Shown here: in pieces, positions 17,130 through 26,132 of the stretch
How the letters are laid out: each line of letters opens with the position of its first letter
Numbering within the stretch: the stretch's first letter is position 1
Assembly (NCBI GenBank): GCA_023435705.1
Contig: JAEYRH010000005.1
Coordinates: 1-64,000, forward strand
DNA: 64,000 nt
Direction of reading: 5' to 3'
From: Bacillota bacterium
GTDB taxonomy: Bacteria > Bacillota > Clostridia > Christensenellales > UMGS416
Position numbers and translations under genes: made by a program
Notes under the pieces: generated by a model
Database searches by the model: none
The model's input: the letters and a program-made list of their open reading frames with translations, nothing else
Told to the model about the DNA's origin: nothing

Positions 17130-18551
17130 CTAATAAACCCCGATCATTGCCAGAGTTGGATACAACCGTGACTGTTCTATCCTTAGTCTGATAACCTTCG
17201 TTCTCACCTGATTAAAAAGGCATATCTTCTTATATCCCACTACGTTTCCAGTGAAAAATGGCCTGAATTGCCCGGAGTCATCCTCATATTCTAACGTGAA
17301 GGCCTCGATCCTCTGGCCAGATGAAGCGATATGCTCCATCAACACCACCTTGTCAAAGGTCTGCTCAGTGGCGAACCGCACGGTGAGTTCTGCCTGCTCC
17401 ACACCATCCGCCGGCCTCCAATAGGTGATCTTGTCGCCATCGGCAGCGCATTGCGGGCCATGGGTTTCGTCCAGGGATTCGGAAGCGCTCACCACGGCAT
17501 CCTGCGTCAGGTCACGCGGAAATGCTGCGTGGAGGGCGTCACCCAGCTCTTTCAATCTGGCTACGTCATTTTCATGGAAAAGCCCCCGTTTGTCCGGCGG
17601 GATGTTCAGCAAAAATGTGGCGTTACCGCCCACGGAGGAGTAATAGATATCAAGAAGTTCCTCCACGGAGCGTACTTTGTCATTCTCCTCTGGGTGATAA
17701 AACCACTCCGGCCGAATGGAGGTATTCACCTCCGCAGGATACCAAACCAGCTTCCCGGCGTGGCGGATTGCCTCGCGACCACCCAGATCCTCGTCAGAGC
17801 TTGTGATGCGGCGGGAAAACTCGCCGTCGTCAATCTGCTGGGATTTCTCCTGGATCTTCTCCACGTCCAGTAGAGCCGCCGGCACCACGCTCCACTCGCT
17901 CGTGCGGCAGTGGCCGGCCTCGTTGCCGCACCAACGCACATCCGGCCCGCACACGCTGATGCAGGCATCAGGCTGCAGCTCGCGGATCGTACTGTAGTAG
18001 GCATCCCAGTCATACACCTGGCGCTTGCCGTTGGGGCCCTCACCGCAAGCACCGTCAAACCACACGCTGAACACAGGGCCGTAGTTCGTAAGCAGCTCCC
18101 GGAGCTGGCCCACAAAATAGCGGTTGTATGCATGCGAGTCGCCGTAGCATTGCTCGTGCCTGTCCCACGGGGAGAGATAGACGCCAAACTTGATGCCGGC
18201 CTCACGACAGGCGTCGGCGGCCTCGCGCACAACATCTCCCTTTCCGCCCTTCCATGGGCAGTTTTTCACCGAGTGCTCGGTGAACGAGCTGGGCCACAGG
18301 CAAAAGCCGTCGTGATGCTTGCAGGTCAGGATCATGCCCTTCATACCGGCAGACTGGATGGCTTTCACCCATTGCCGGGCATCCAGCTCCGTGGGGTTGA
18401 AGATCGCCGGGTCCTCGTTGCCCAGGCCCCATGCCAGGTTGGTATAGGTGTTGGGGCTGAAGTGCACAAAGGCGTAAAACTCCGTTTCCTGCCAGGCCAT
18501 TTGCCGGGCAGAAGGTTTCACCTGGGTTGCCTCTAAAATGAACTTTTCCAT
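17130..18551 (-). CDS. Alpha-L-fucosidase, GH29, with C-terminal discoidin-like domain
   Basis: A 473-residue glycoside hydrolase expected to release alpha-linked L-fucose from glycans. GH29 landmarks: FYAFVHFSPNTYTNLAWG, GMILTCKHHDGFCLWPS, AGIKFGVYLSPWDRH and the probable nucleophile Asp in VFSVWFDGACGEG. From about residue 350 a beta-rich F5/8 type C (CBM32-like) domain follows (SLDETHGPQCAADGDKITYW). No signal peptide, so it acts in the cytoplasm on imported oligosaccharides. The start MEKFILEATQ follows AAAGGG by 9 bp; a start seven codons upstream is possible. It is the last gene after the nucleotidyltransferase-like gene on the same strand. Confidence 0.92.
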   Translation of the reverse strand: MEKFILEATQVKPSARQMAWQETEFYAFVHFSPNTYTNLAWGLGNEDPAIFNPTELDARQWVKAIQSAGMKGMILTCKHHDGFCLWPSSFTEHSVKNCPWKGGKGDVVREAADACREAGIKFGVYLSPWDRHEQCYGDSHAYNRYFVGQLRELLTNYGPVFSVWFDGACGEGPNGKRQVYDWDAYYSTIRELQPDACISVCGPDVRWCGNEAGHCRTSEWSVVPAALLDVEKIQEKSQQIDDGEFSRRITSSDEDLGGREAIRHAGKLVWYPAEVNTSIRPEWFYHPEENDKVRSVEELLDIYYSSVGGNATFLLNIPPDKRGLFHENDVARLKELGDALHAAFPRDLTQDAVVSASESLDETHGPQCAADGDKITYWRPADGVEQAELTVRFATEQTFDKVVLMEHIASSGQRIEAFTLEYEDDSGQFRPFFTGNVVGYKKICLFNQVRTKVIRLRIEQSRLYPTLAMIGVY

Positions 18552-18586
18552 ATCATTGTGCCCTTTCGTCATTGTTGCCTTGTGTT

Positions 18587-19375
18587 CTATTCAAAGAGTG
18601 AGAGCACGTCGTCGATCAGCCGTAGCATGGCTTCATACTGACGCTCCAGACTATCCGGACCGCTTCCGGGGTAGAGGATTTCTATAACCCGCTCATTAAG
18701 GCTCTCCGGCTTAACAGAGAACTTTTCGGCATAATGAAGGTTCATTCCATCGCCGGGAAAATAGAACCGGTTCAACGCATAGATCACCTGCATCACATCG
18801 TTGATGAGCCTCGACGTAATTGCCGCGCTGAAAACAACGTCGCGGCGGGTCACCTTGTTGCGGTAGTGGTAATCGTTACGCCAGTAGCGCAACGAAAAGG
18901 AGCACCTGTCCAGGATGGACCGCCGTAGTGTGTCAGGATAAACGGCCAGCCTGTCTTTCCAGTCCTGCGCGATGCCGCAGGGGTCCTCCACAATAGCCTG
19001 GTTATAAATATCTGTCAGGAAATGATAACCCCACACATTCCAAAACATTGGCACAGGGGCCGCCTTGCCGGTTATCCACTCGTCCAGCTGGCGATCCACA
19101 TCTGTAACACTCCTGGCCCACACCCCATCGATCTCCACATCCAGAGCCTTCCATTTCTGAATGAAGCGGTTCAAATCCGCAAAGGCAGCATCCCATTGCG
19201 GTTTATCCGCCTGTTGCGTGTAGTACAGGCGGAAGTCGAAGTCAGAACTCCTGTCTGACAGGCCCTTGCCGTGGGATCCGCCCAGCGTAATGGCATACCG
19301 ACCATCCATTGACATGCTGCGGAAAACCGGCAGCACATCAGCACACAATTGGTCATACAGCGCTTGATCGATCAT
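18587..19375 (-). CDS. Nucleotidyltransferase-fold protein (DUF4037-like)
   Basis: A 262-residue protein with a polymerase-beta-type nucleotidyltransferase motif near the N-terminus, ITLGGSHGKGLSDRSSDFDF: the GS pair and the spaced acidic residues (D-x-D) that bind metal and NTP. The rest is helical and resembles DUF4037 proteins (FWNVWGYHFLTDIYNQAIVEDP; SFSLRYWRNDYHYRNKVTRRD). Known relatives include antibiotic adenylyltransferases and many proteins of unknown role; the substrate here cannot be told. GGAGGA precedes the ATG. It is 35 bp upstream of the fucosidase start and probably co-transcribed with it. Confidence 0.75.
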   Translation of the reverse strand: MIDQALYDQLCADVLPVFRSMSMDGRYAITLGGSHGKGLSDRSSDFDFRLYYTQQADKPQWDAAFADLNRFIQKWKALDVEIDGVWARSVTDVDRQLDEWITGKAAPVPMFWNVWGYHFLTDIYNQAIVEDPCGIAQDWKDRLAVYPDTLRRSILDRCSFSLRYWRNDYHYRNKVTRRDVVFSAAITSRLINDVMQVIYALNRFYFPGDGMNLHYAEKFSVKPESLNERVIEILYPGSGPDSLERQYEAMLRLIDDVLSLFE

Positions 19376-19570
19376 GGGGTCCTCCTCGCATATGGTTTGT
19401 GTGTTGTCGGTAACACCCCTGCGCCACCATTATATTTTCGTAACTGGAAACAAGCAATTCCTGATTATTCATGATGTTTGGCTATATTCACCTCATGTGT
19501 CTTGAAAACGCTTGCATAGCCATGTATGATTCATTGGGGTTACTAAGCCTAAATCTTTGGGAGGAGCCCG

Positions 19571-20398
19571 ATGCCTGAGCCCACATACGCTTTCTTCTCC
19601 GTTGATGGCAGTGATCTCGCACTGCCCCTGGTTGTATCAAGCATCGGCCTCGGCCAGGATCAGAAAGGGATTACCCGTGAGAATGGCCATGAGCACTTCC
19701 ACTTTTTTCGCTGCATCGATGGCAAAGGCAATCTCACCGCAGGGTCCCGTACTTACACAGTTGGCAAGAACATGGCAATTGTGCTGTTCCCCAACGAGCC
19801 GCACAGCTACGCACCAGTTCAGGAGCCATGGGTTGTGGATTGGATCACCTTCACCGGTCATGGCGCGGAATCATTTCTGGGTTATCTCGGTGTGACACAC
19901 TCTGTGGCGTTTGAGCTTCTTTCTCCGGGCATTGTTGCCGCTGAGATGACGAAGTTTTATGCCTTGCTCAAGGGAAGCAAACTATCCCAGAAGCTGGATC
20001 TCTCCTGCCAGCTGTATCGAACACTCGGGTTGCTGTATGGAGCCATGCCTTCTGGCAAACACCAACCCAGAGGTTTGCAATACGCAAGGATCGAGCCGGC
20101 GATCCAATTTATCGAGCAGAATTTCAATCACCCGTTATCCCTGGCCCAACTGGCGGAGGCAGCAGGCGTTTCCACGAAGTATTTCTGCCGCCTGTTTCAA
20201 CAAGCCATGCACACACGACCGTTTCAATTCATCAACACTGTCCGGGTGAATGAGTGCAAGCGGAGGCTGCTGGAGAAACGGGAGATGAGCATCCGCGATA
20301 TCGCGTCGCATTGCGGCTACGAAAACATCAGCTATTTCAACCAAGTGTTCAAGGAAATCACCGGGATGTCGCCAATGGAATTCCGGCAGCTGAACTGA
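19571..20398 (+). CDS. AraC-family transcriptional regulator
   Basis: A 275-residue regulator with an N-terminal cupin-like ligand domain (residues 1-150; the HFHFFRCIDGKGNLTAGSRTYTVGKN and PNEPHSYAPV stretches are typical of the sugar-responsive arm) and a C-terminal AraC domain with two helix-turn-helices (LSLAQLAEAAGVSTKYFCRLFQQ and MSIRDIASHCGYENISYFNQVFKEITGMSP). GGAGG precedes the ATG. It is transcribed divergently from the nucleotidyltransferase/fucosidase pair and convergently with the second fucosidase, so it likely controls fucoside use. Confidence 0.93.
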   Translation: MPEPTYAFFSVDGSDLALPLVVSSIGLGQDQKGITRENGHEHFHFFRCIDGKGNLTAGSRTYTVGKNMAIVLFPNEPHSYAPVQEPWVVDWITFTGHGAESFLGYLGVTHSVAFELLSPGIVAAEMTKFYALLKGSKLSQKLDLSCQLYRTLGLLYGAMPSGKHQPRGLQYARIEPAIQFIEQNFNHPLSLAQLAEAAGVSTKYFCRLFQQAMHTRPFQFINTVRVNECKRRLLEKREMSIRDIASHCGYENISYFNQVFKEITGMSPMEFRQLN

Positions 20399-20415
20399 TA
20401 TGGCGGCTCAATGAG

Positions 20416-20463
20416 AAAAAGACTGTTGGGCTGTGCGGCTTCCGCGCAGCCCAACTGTTTTCC
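20416..20463. terminator. Bidirectional terminator between AraC regulator and fucosidase 2
   Basis: GTTGGGCTGTGCGG and CCGCGCAGCCCAAC form a 14-bp stem (one G-U pair) with a 3-nt loop, flanked by AAAAA on the left and TTTT on the right, so it can stop transcripts from both sides. Confidence 0.85.
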
Positions 20464-20497
20464 ACAAATGATCAATATGAGTTGTTAGCTCTAGGTT

Positions 20498-22213
20498 TCA
20501 TGGGTTTATGGTTTCTTTCGGCACCAGCTTCACAATCGTCATCGGGAACCCATGGCCATTTTCGTTGGTCAGGCGCAAGGCACGGATGGAAATGCTATGC
20601 ATACCAGTTTTATCGATCCGGATTTCTCCTGCATGGTATGTCCGCTTTTGGAATCCTGCCGTTGCGATACCGCTGTCTTCCACCTGGAAACTGCATTCCT
20701 GGCCGTTGTATTGCACAACCAGTTGGTGGCCGAAATCCCAAAGTCCGTTGAAGTCAGTGCTGGTTGTTACCATCACATCAAATTTTCCAGGGCTCTCACA
20801 GAGGAAGTCCCAACTGAACCAATCATCGGTGGAGAACCAACGCTTCACGACGCCGGTGATATTCACATGGGCTTTGGGCTCTATTTGCGAAGAATGAACA
20901 GCAGCCAGACAGGCGGGAAGCTGGATGCAGCCCGATCCATCCTGTATGATGCCTGTCTCCAGCAGCATCTGATCCTCAAAGCTCACCTTGATCACGCTCA
21001 CATTGGGGTCTGGCGCATCTCCGGGCAGGTGAATAGTCAGTTTGTTGTAACCCAAATCTGCACAAGGCTCGCTCACCCAGCCAATCTTGCGATCTTGATC
21101 GGCAAGCAGCCGGATATCTGCCACCCCGCTCTTGATGCCGGCCAACGATATTGAATTATGCCATTGGTACAGGTGCAGATAGAGAGTATTGCCTTTCGCC
21201 GTGATCTTGCCCCAGGAGGGCTTAGCCGGAAAGGGTGACGCAGTGGTGCCATGGATCGCTTCACCATTCACGCCCATCCAATCTCCAATGCCCCTGAGCC
21301 TCTCTTGCGCCTCAGGTGGGATGATACCAGTCGGGTCCGGGCCCACATTCAGCAGATAGTTACCGCCAAGGCTCACAATATCGATGAGCTGGTGAAGCAA
21401 CTCATTCAAGGGGCGATACCGGTTGTTCGGCATTTTGTTGTAACCCCAGGCATGGCATATCGTCATCGGTGTTTCAAAAAAGACACCGTTGTTGAATTCG
21501 GGCACTTCGTCATCCCCAAGGCTGTGATAATCGAAATCCGCATATTCCCCCACCCTGCTGTTGACCATGCAGTCCGGCTGCAAGGCTTTGATCAGCTCCA
21601 CCAATTCCTGCGCCTGGTCTGGCCGGATGAGCGATGGGGTGTCAAACCAAATGGTGCCAATCGGCCCATACTGAGACAAGAGCTCCTGCAGCTGCGGTTT
21701 ATCAAACTCATCCAGATAGACCTGCAGATTCTTCTTTTCCTCTTCCGGATAATCCCAGAAATTGCCGTAATTACCATATCGGTCCGGAGACTTCTTCTCC
21801 AGGCTCTGCGCATGAGGATGCCGCCACTCGCGCACATGAGAGTAATAGAAGCAAAGCTTTATTCCGTGTTTCTCGCAGGCCTTTGCCAGATCAGCCATCA
21901 CGTCTTTCCCATATGGGGTGCCATCAACGATATTGTATTGGTCCACCTTTGTTTTGAACATGGAGAAGCCGTCATGGTGTTTGGCCGTGATCACGATATA
22001 TTTCATCCCCGTGCCTTTGGCGAGCTTTACCCATTCCTCTGCATCAAAGTTCACAGGGTTGAACTCAGCCGCAAGCTTTTCATACTCTTTCACCGGTATG
22101 CGCTTGAAATACATCACCCATTCGCCCATGCCCATCAGGCTGTAGATGCCCCAATGGATGAACATGCCGAACCTGCCCTCGTTCCACCAGGCTTGCACAT
22201 TGCTTTGTGTCAT
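20498..22213 (-). CDS. Alpha-L-fucosidase, GH29 (second copy)
   Basis: A 571-residue GH29 enzyme, only distantly similar to the one at 17130. Landmarks: AWWNEGRFGMFIHWGIYSL, YIVITAKHHDGFSMF, HGIKLCFYYSHVREWRHP, and the probable nucleophile Asp in IGTIWFDTPSL; NYLLNVGPDPTGIIPPEAQERL closes the catalytic barrel. The C-terminal 200 residues form two beta-rich modules. No signal peptide, so cytoplasmic. I chose the ATG reading MTQSNVQAWW because AGAGGG lies 7 bp upstream. It is downstream of the ABC importer genes 22310-28445 on the same strand, so it probably acts on what that importer brings in. Confidence 0.92.
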   Translation of the reverse strand: MTQSNVQAWWNEGRFGMFIHWGIYSLMGMGEWVMYFKRIPVKEYEKLAAEFNPVNFDAEEWVKLAKGTGMKYIVITAKHHDGFSMFKTKVDQYNIVDGTPYGKDVMADLAKACEKHGIKLCFYYSHVREWRHPHAQSLEKKSPDRYGNYGNFWDYPEEEKKNLQVYLDEFDKPQLQELLSQYGPIGTIWFDTPSLIRPDQAQELVELIKALQPDCMVNSRVGEYADFDYHSLGDDEVPEFNNGVFFETPMTICHAWGYNKMPNNRYRPLNELLHQLIDIVSLGGNYLLNVGPDPTGIIPPEAQERLRGIGDWMGVNGEAIHGTTASPFPAKPSWGKITAKGNTLYLHLYQWHNSISLAGIKSGVADIRLLADQDRKIGWVSEPCADLGYNKLTIHLPGDAPDPNVSVIKVSFEDQMLLETGIIQDGSGCIQLPACLAAVHSSQIEPKAHVNITGVVKRWFSTDDWFSWDFLCESPGKFDVMVTTSTDFNGLWDFGHQLVVQYNGQECSFQVEDSGIATAGFQKRTYHAGEIRIDKTGMHSISIRALRLTNENGHGFPMTIVKLVPKETINP

Positions 22214-22243
22214 CGTGATCCCTCTTTTCCAGTTTGGGTAACA

Positions 22244-22287
22244 GGCCGCCGCAATGGCCCGTGACCGGGTGTTCATGCGGCGGCCTC
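22244..22287 (-). terminator. Stem-loop between binding-protein gene and fucosidase
   Basis: AGGCCGCCGCA (22244-22254) pairs with TGCGGCGGCCT (22277-22287) over 11 bp with a 22-nt loop. There is no T-run after it on the minus strand, so it may stabilise the upstream mRNA or lower readthrough into the fucosidase gene. Confidence 0.5.
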
Positions 22288-22309
22288 TACTTATGGTGCT
22301 GTGGATTGA

Positions 22310-23992
22310 TTACTTGGCCAAGGCGTCGTATGCCGCCTGGTTCAGGCTGAGGTACTCCTCAAAATTCAGTTTGGACAGGCCATCCAGGTATGCTTGCCAG
22401 TCTGTGTCCACATTCTTTTTGCCGGTGATGAATTCGACCACAGATGTCTTCACATAGTCCTGCAAGGGGGTCTGCAGCTGGCCAATCTTCGCGGAGTCGT
22501 CTGCGCTGAGGAAGAATGGGGGCACCTGCTGCACAGCCGCTTTATATGGGGTCAGCTTGATTGTGGCCTGATAGAGGCGAGCCTCATAATTTGTCGGGTC
22601 ATTGATATCGCCATCCACCTGGAACAAATCCTTGAAGTCTGGCTCTACCAGTCTCATTCCCCAGCCCCAGATGTCATTGCGGGATTCGACGGATGTTTGC
22701 AGGTATCCCGGCAAGTATTTGTATTGCGCGGGGGTCTTGCCATCCATACCGGTCTTGCCGGCATCAGCCACGTCCCAGGTTACACCCTGGATGCCGATGT
22801 TGGTGCGGATTGCCCAGTCCATTGAGCAGAACAGGTCAGCCATCTGCATTGCGCGGTCAGGGTTTTTGCACTTGTCCGTGATCGCAAAGGCCGCACCGCT
22901 CAGCATGACATCTTTGTCATACGGGATGCCCTGATAGCCATTGGAGCCCTTCAGCGGCAGGATGTTGTCATACTGCTTTGCACGATCCGCATTGTTGATG
23001 TCCACAAACATGGCCAAGTGGCCGCAGGTGGCAGCACCACCGATGGCGATGTCGCTGTTGTTGCCAATGGCGGCCATCTGCTGTTCGTTCTGGGTGAACG
23101 CGGCGGGATCGATCAGGCCTTCCTTATACAGGTCTGCAATGTACTTCAGGCCTTCCCGCATGCCGTCCGTGTTGGCGGTCAGCGTGAACTTATCATCCTT
23201 GAGTTGCAGCAGATTGTAGGGATAATAGTAGGTGAACGAATTCAACAGGAACAGATAGGGATCGGCCGCCCAGGTGTTGATGGCGCCAGTCAGCGGGATT
23301 TCATCCGCTTTACCGTTCCCGTTCGGGTCCTTGGTCTTGAACGCGATCAACACATTCTTGAACTCTTCGGTGGTGGTCGGCATTGAAAGATTGAGGGTTT
23401 TCAGCCAATCCATGTTCATCCAGAGCTTGACGGCGCAGGCGCCGTGGCCCGTGATGCCGGAGTCCGCACTGGGGATGCCATAGATGTTGCCGTCCGGCGT
23501 GGTCATCTGAGTCTTCCACTCAGGATGCTCCGCCCACCTCGCCTTCAGGTTGACGGCATATTGATCGATCAGGTTATTGAGGGGGATCAGGATCTTCTCC
23601 TGGGTGCCGTATTTCACAAGCTCCGCGTTGGAGAGCCCAGGCCCGAGAAGGATATCCGGATAATCACCACTGGCAAGCATCAAGGTAAGCTTGTCATGGG
23701 CACCATCATTGGGAACTGCGACAAAGTCCAGGTGAACACCAGTCTTTTCTTCCAGCTCGATTGTCTCAAGGTTCTTTACCGGATCGGGCACATTCGTCTG
23801 CAGCACGAAGAACGCGGACATGGTCACCTTTTCAATCGGAGCGGGTGTGGCTTCAACCGAAGTGGTTTCGGTAGCCGAAGAAGGGGCAACTGTAGGGGCG
23901 GTGGTCGGAGCTGGCGTTGCGGACGAGCATGCCGCCATTGATGCAAGCATCAACAAGGCAAGCATGAGTACTGCCAGTCTTCTGAGCTTCAT
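22310..23992 (-). CDS. ABC transporter substrate-binding lipoprotein (LipO/YtcQ-like)
   Basis: A 560-residue extracellular lipoprotein. The signal peptide ends in the lipobox LASMAAC, followed by a Thr/Ala/Pro linker. The mature part has the pattern of the larger LipO/YtcQ sugar-binding proteins (NLETIELEEKTGVHLDFVAVPNDGAHDKLTLMLASGDYPDI; a Ca-site-like DPNGNGKADEIPL; WAEHPEWKTQMTTPDGNIYGIP). GGAGGA precedes the ATG. It forms an operon with the two permeases upstream and the fucosidase downstream, so a fucosylated oligosaccharide is a reasonable guess at its ligand. Confidence 0.92.
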   Translation of the reverse strand: MKLRRLAVLMLALLMLASMAACSSATPAPTTAPTVAPSSATETTSVEATPAPIEKVTMSAFFVLQTNVPDPVKNLETIELEEKTGVHLDFVAVPNDGAHDKLTLMLASGDYPDILLGPGLSNAELVKYGTQEKILIPLNNLIDQYAVNLKARWAEHPEWKTQMTTPDGNIYGIPSADSGITGHGACAVKLWMNMDWLKTLNLSMPTTTEEFKNVLIAFKTKDPNGNGKADEIPLTGAINTWAADPYLFLLNSFTYYYPYNLLQLKDDKFTLTANTDGMREGLKYIADLYKEGLIDPAAFTQNEQQMAAIGNNSDIAIGGAATCGHLAMFVDINNADRAKQYDNILPLKGSNGYQGIPYDKDVMLSGAAFAITDKCKNPDRAMQMADLFCSMDWAIRTNIGIQGVTWDVADAGKTGMDGKTPAQYKYLPGYLQTSVESRNDIWGWGMRLVEPDFKDLFQVDGDINDPTNYEARLYQATIKLTPYKAAVQQVPPFFLSADDSAKIGQLQTPLQDYVKTSVVEFITGKKNVDTDWQAYLDGLSKLNFEEYLSLNQAAYDALAK

Positions 23993-24064
23993 AACGAATC
24001 CTCCTGTTTGTCAATTATAGAAACAGCCGCGCGCGCTGTGCCTACCAATAGGATGTGATACGGA

Positions 24065-24982
24065 TCATCCTTTGATTGATCCAATCATGATACCCTTGAT
24101 GAAATACTTCTGTATAAAGGGATAAATGACCAGCAACGGGGCGCTGGAAACGATGATCAGCGAATATTTGAGCAGTTCGCTCAGATAGGCCTTATCCATC
24201 ATCGTTTTGGCGTCAGTCTTGCTGATGGAGTTGATGTCAAACTGATTGGCAATAATGATGTCCCTCAAGACAATCTGCAATGGGAACTTGCTGCTGTCTT
24301 TCAAGAAAATCAACGCGTTGAAGTAAGAATTCCACTGGCCTACGGCGAAATTCAGCGCTAACACCGCCATGATCGGTTTGGAAAGCGGCAGAATCACCCG
24401 GAAAAAATACTGAGTGTAACTCCCCCCATCCAGGCAGGTCGCTTCATACAGCTCCTCGGGGATCGTGGATTGTATGAATGTCCTGCCGATGATGGCCAGC
24501 CACACACTAAAGGCCCCCGGTAAAACGATCGCCCAGATGGTGTTATACATTCCCAGTGTTTTAATCAGGATGTATGTGGGGAGCAACCCGCCGCCGAAAA
24601 ACATTGTAATCATAAACAAAACGGTGATAAACCGCCGCAGAGGGAATTCCTTGCGGGAGAGCACAAACGCACCCATGATCGTGACAATCACCCCGATTGC
24701 CGTGCCGACGACGGTGTAAAGGATGGAGTTGGAATAACCGGTCCACACCTGGGCGTTGGCAAACACTGCTTGATACCCTTGCAGAGAGAACTTCACCGGC
24801 AGCAGAAAGACCTGCCCGTTGACCAAAGACTCCGCTGATGAGAATGAACAGCTCACCACATAAATTAACGGATACAGGATGACCAGCGTGAAGATGCCAA
24901 GAAACGTATAGATGAACCCAAGCAAAATCCGGTCAATGCTGGAACTTTTGATTTTATTGAAACTTTTCCTGCTGCGCTTCAT
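24065..24982 (-). CDS. Sugar ABC transporter permease (LplC/YtcP-like)
   Basis: A 305-residue permease of the LplC/YtcP branch of CUT1. Six membrane segments are visible, the first at FIYTFLGIFTLVILYPLIYVV. The motif FSSAESLVNGQVFLLPVKFSLQGYQAVF after it is typical for this branch, and the EAA loop reads IPEELYEATCLDGGSYTQYFFRVILPLSKPI. It ends in FIKGIMIGSIKG. The ATG at 24982 follows GGGG by 8 bp; an in-frame GTG three codons upstream is the alternative. The gap to the preceding permease gene is only about 15 bp. Confidence 0.92.
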   Translation of the reverse strand: MKRSRKSFNKIKSSSIDRILLGFIYTFLGIFTLVILYPLIYVVSCSFSSAESLVNGQVFLLPVKFSLQGYQAVFANAQVWTGYSNSILYTVVGTAIGVIVTIMGAFVLSRKEFPLRRFITVLFMITMFFGGGLLPTYILIKTLGMYNTIWAIVLPGAFSVWLAIIGRTFIQSTIPEELYEATCLDGGSYTQYFFRVILPLSKPIMAVLALNFAVGQWNSYFNALIFLKDSSKFPLQIVLRDIIIANQFDINSISKTDAKTMMDKAYLSELLKYSLIIVSSAPLLVIYPFIQKYFIKGIMIGSIKG

Positions 24983-24997
24983 CACAATCACCCCACT

Positions 24998-25963
24998 CTA
25001 GAATAGGCTTGTTTCGCTCATTCGGGACGCAAGCCAGTTCACCAACACCAGTATGACGCAGTTCACGGCAGAATTGAACAATCCAACGGCCGTGGCGAAG
25101 CTGAATTGTGCTTGCTGGATTCCTGATTTATACACATATGTTGCTATGATTTCTGAAGTGCCATAGTTCACAGGGTTTTGCATCAGGAAAACCTTTTCAA
25201 AGCCGACATTCAGGATTCCCCCGGTTGTCAAAATCAGCGTGATGATGATCGTTGGCATAATCCCAGGCAAGTCTATATGCCAAATCTTCTGGAAACGGTT
25301 TGCCCCATCCAGATAGGCTGCCTCATACAGCGCGACGTCGATGCCAGACAGCGCCGCAATATAAAGTACCGATCCATAACCGGCGCTTTGCCACACGCCT
25401 GACAGCACATAGGCCGGCCTGAAAAACGTCGATGACCCAATGAAATCCACAGATTGTCCGCCAAGTAGCTTGATCAGCTCATTTGCCACGCCGTAACGGT
25501 ATGAGAACAGCTGCATCAAGATACTGACAACAACCACCGTGGAGATGAAGTAGGGCGCGAAGGTAATCGTTTGTATGGTTTTCTTCAGCTTTTGATTGTG
25601 AACCTCATTGAATGCCAGGGCAAGAATGATTGGAAAAGGGAACCCGGCGGCAATGGAATACAAGCTCAGAATCACTGTGTTCTTCAAGATATCAATGAAG
25701 ATGGGGGTATCAATCAACTGGTTGAAGTAGCGCAATCCTGCCCAGGGGCTTCCCATGATGCCCTTTCGAATGCTGAAGTCTTTGAATGCCATCAGAACTC
25801 CGCCCATTGGCAGGTAGCAGAAAACAACGACGAAGGCAACTGGTATCAACGCAAACAAATAGAGCTGCCAGACACCCTTTGCCAAAAGATAACGCTGCAG
25901 AAAACTCTGCTGTTTTGCGCCATGCTTTCGCTGCACAAACGCTTCCGCTCCAGAAGTTGTCAT
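24998..25963 (-). CDS. Sugar ABC transporter permease (LplB/YteP-like)
   Basis: A 321-residue permease of the LplB/YteP branch. Landmarks: LYLFALIPVAFVVVFCYLPMGGVLMAFKDFS, the NTVILSLYSIAAGFPFPIILALAFNEV segment, and the EAA loop DVALYEAAYLDGANRFQKIWHIDLPGIMPTI. MQNPVNYGTSEIIATYVYKSGIQ is a further family signature. It is the first importer gene after the AraC-type regulator and pairs with the permease at 24065. Confidence 0.92.
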   Translation of the reverse strand: MTTSGAEAFVQRKHGAKQQSFLQRYLLAKGVWQLYLFALIPVAFVVVFCYLPMGGVLMAFKDFSIRKGIMGSPWAGLRYFNQLIDTPIFIDILKNTVILSLYSIAAGFPFPIILALAFNEVHNQKLKKTIQTITFAPYFISTVVVVSILMQLFSYRYGVANELIKLLGGQSVDFIGSSTFFRPAYVLSGVWQSAGYGSVLYIAALSGIDVALYEAAYLDGANRFQKIWHIDLPGIMPTIIITLILTTGGILNVGFEKVFLMQNPVNYGTSEIIATYVYKSGIQQAQFSFATAVGLFNSAVNCVILVLVNWLASRMSETSLF

Positions 25964-26132
25964 TCCTCAATTCTCCAATATCAATATGAGCTCATCTTAT
26001 ACATTTTCAACAAATGAAAAAGGGGCTTTTCTTAGCATAAGGTATAAAAGAAGTTCTGACTGCATGAGTTTGAAACCGGCTGTGAACAGTTCTTTATATA
26101 ATCTGAAAAATTGTTCCGTCCTTGAATTGTTA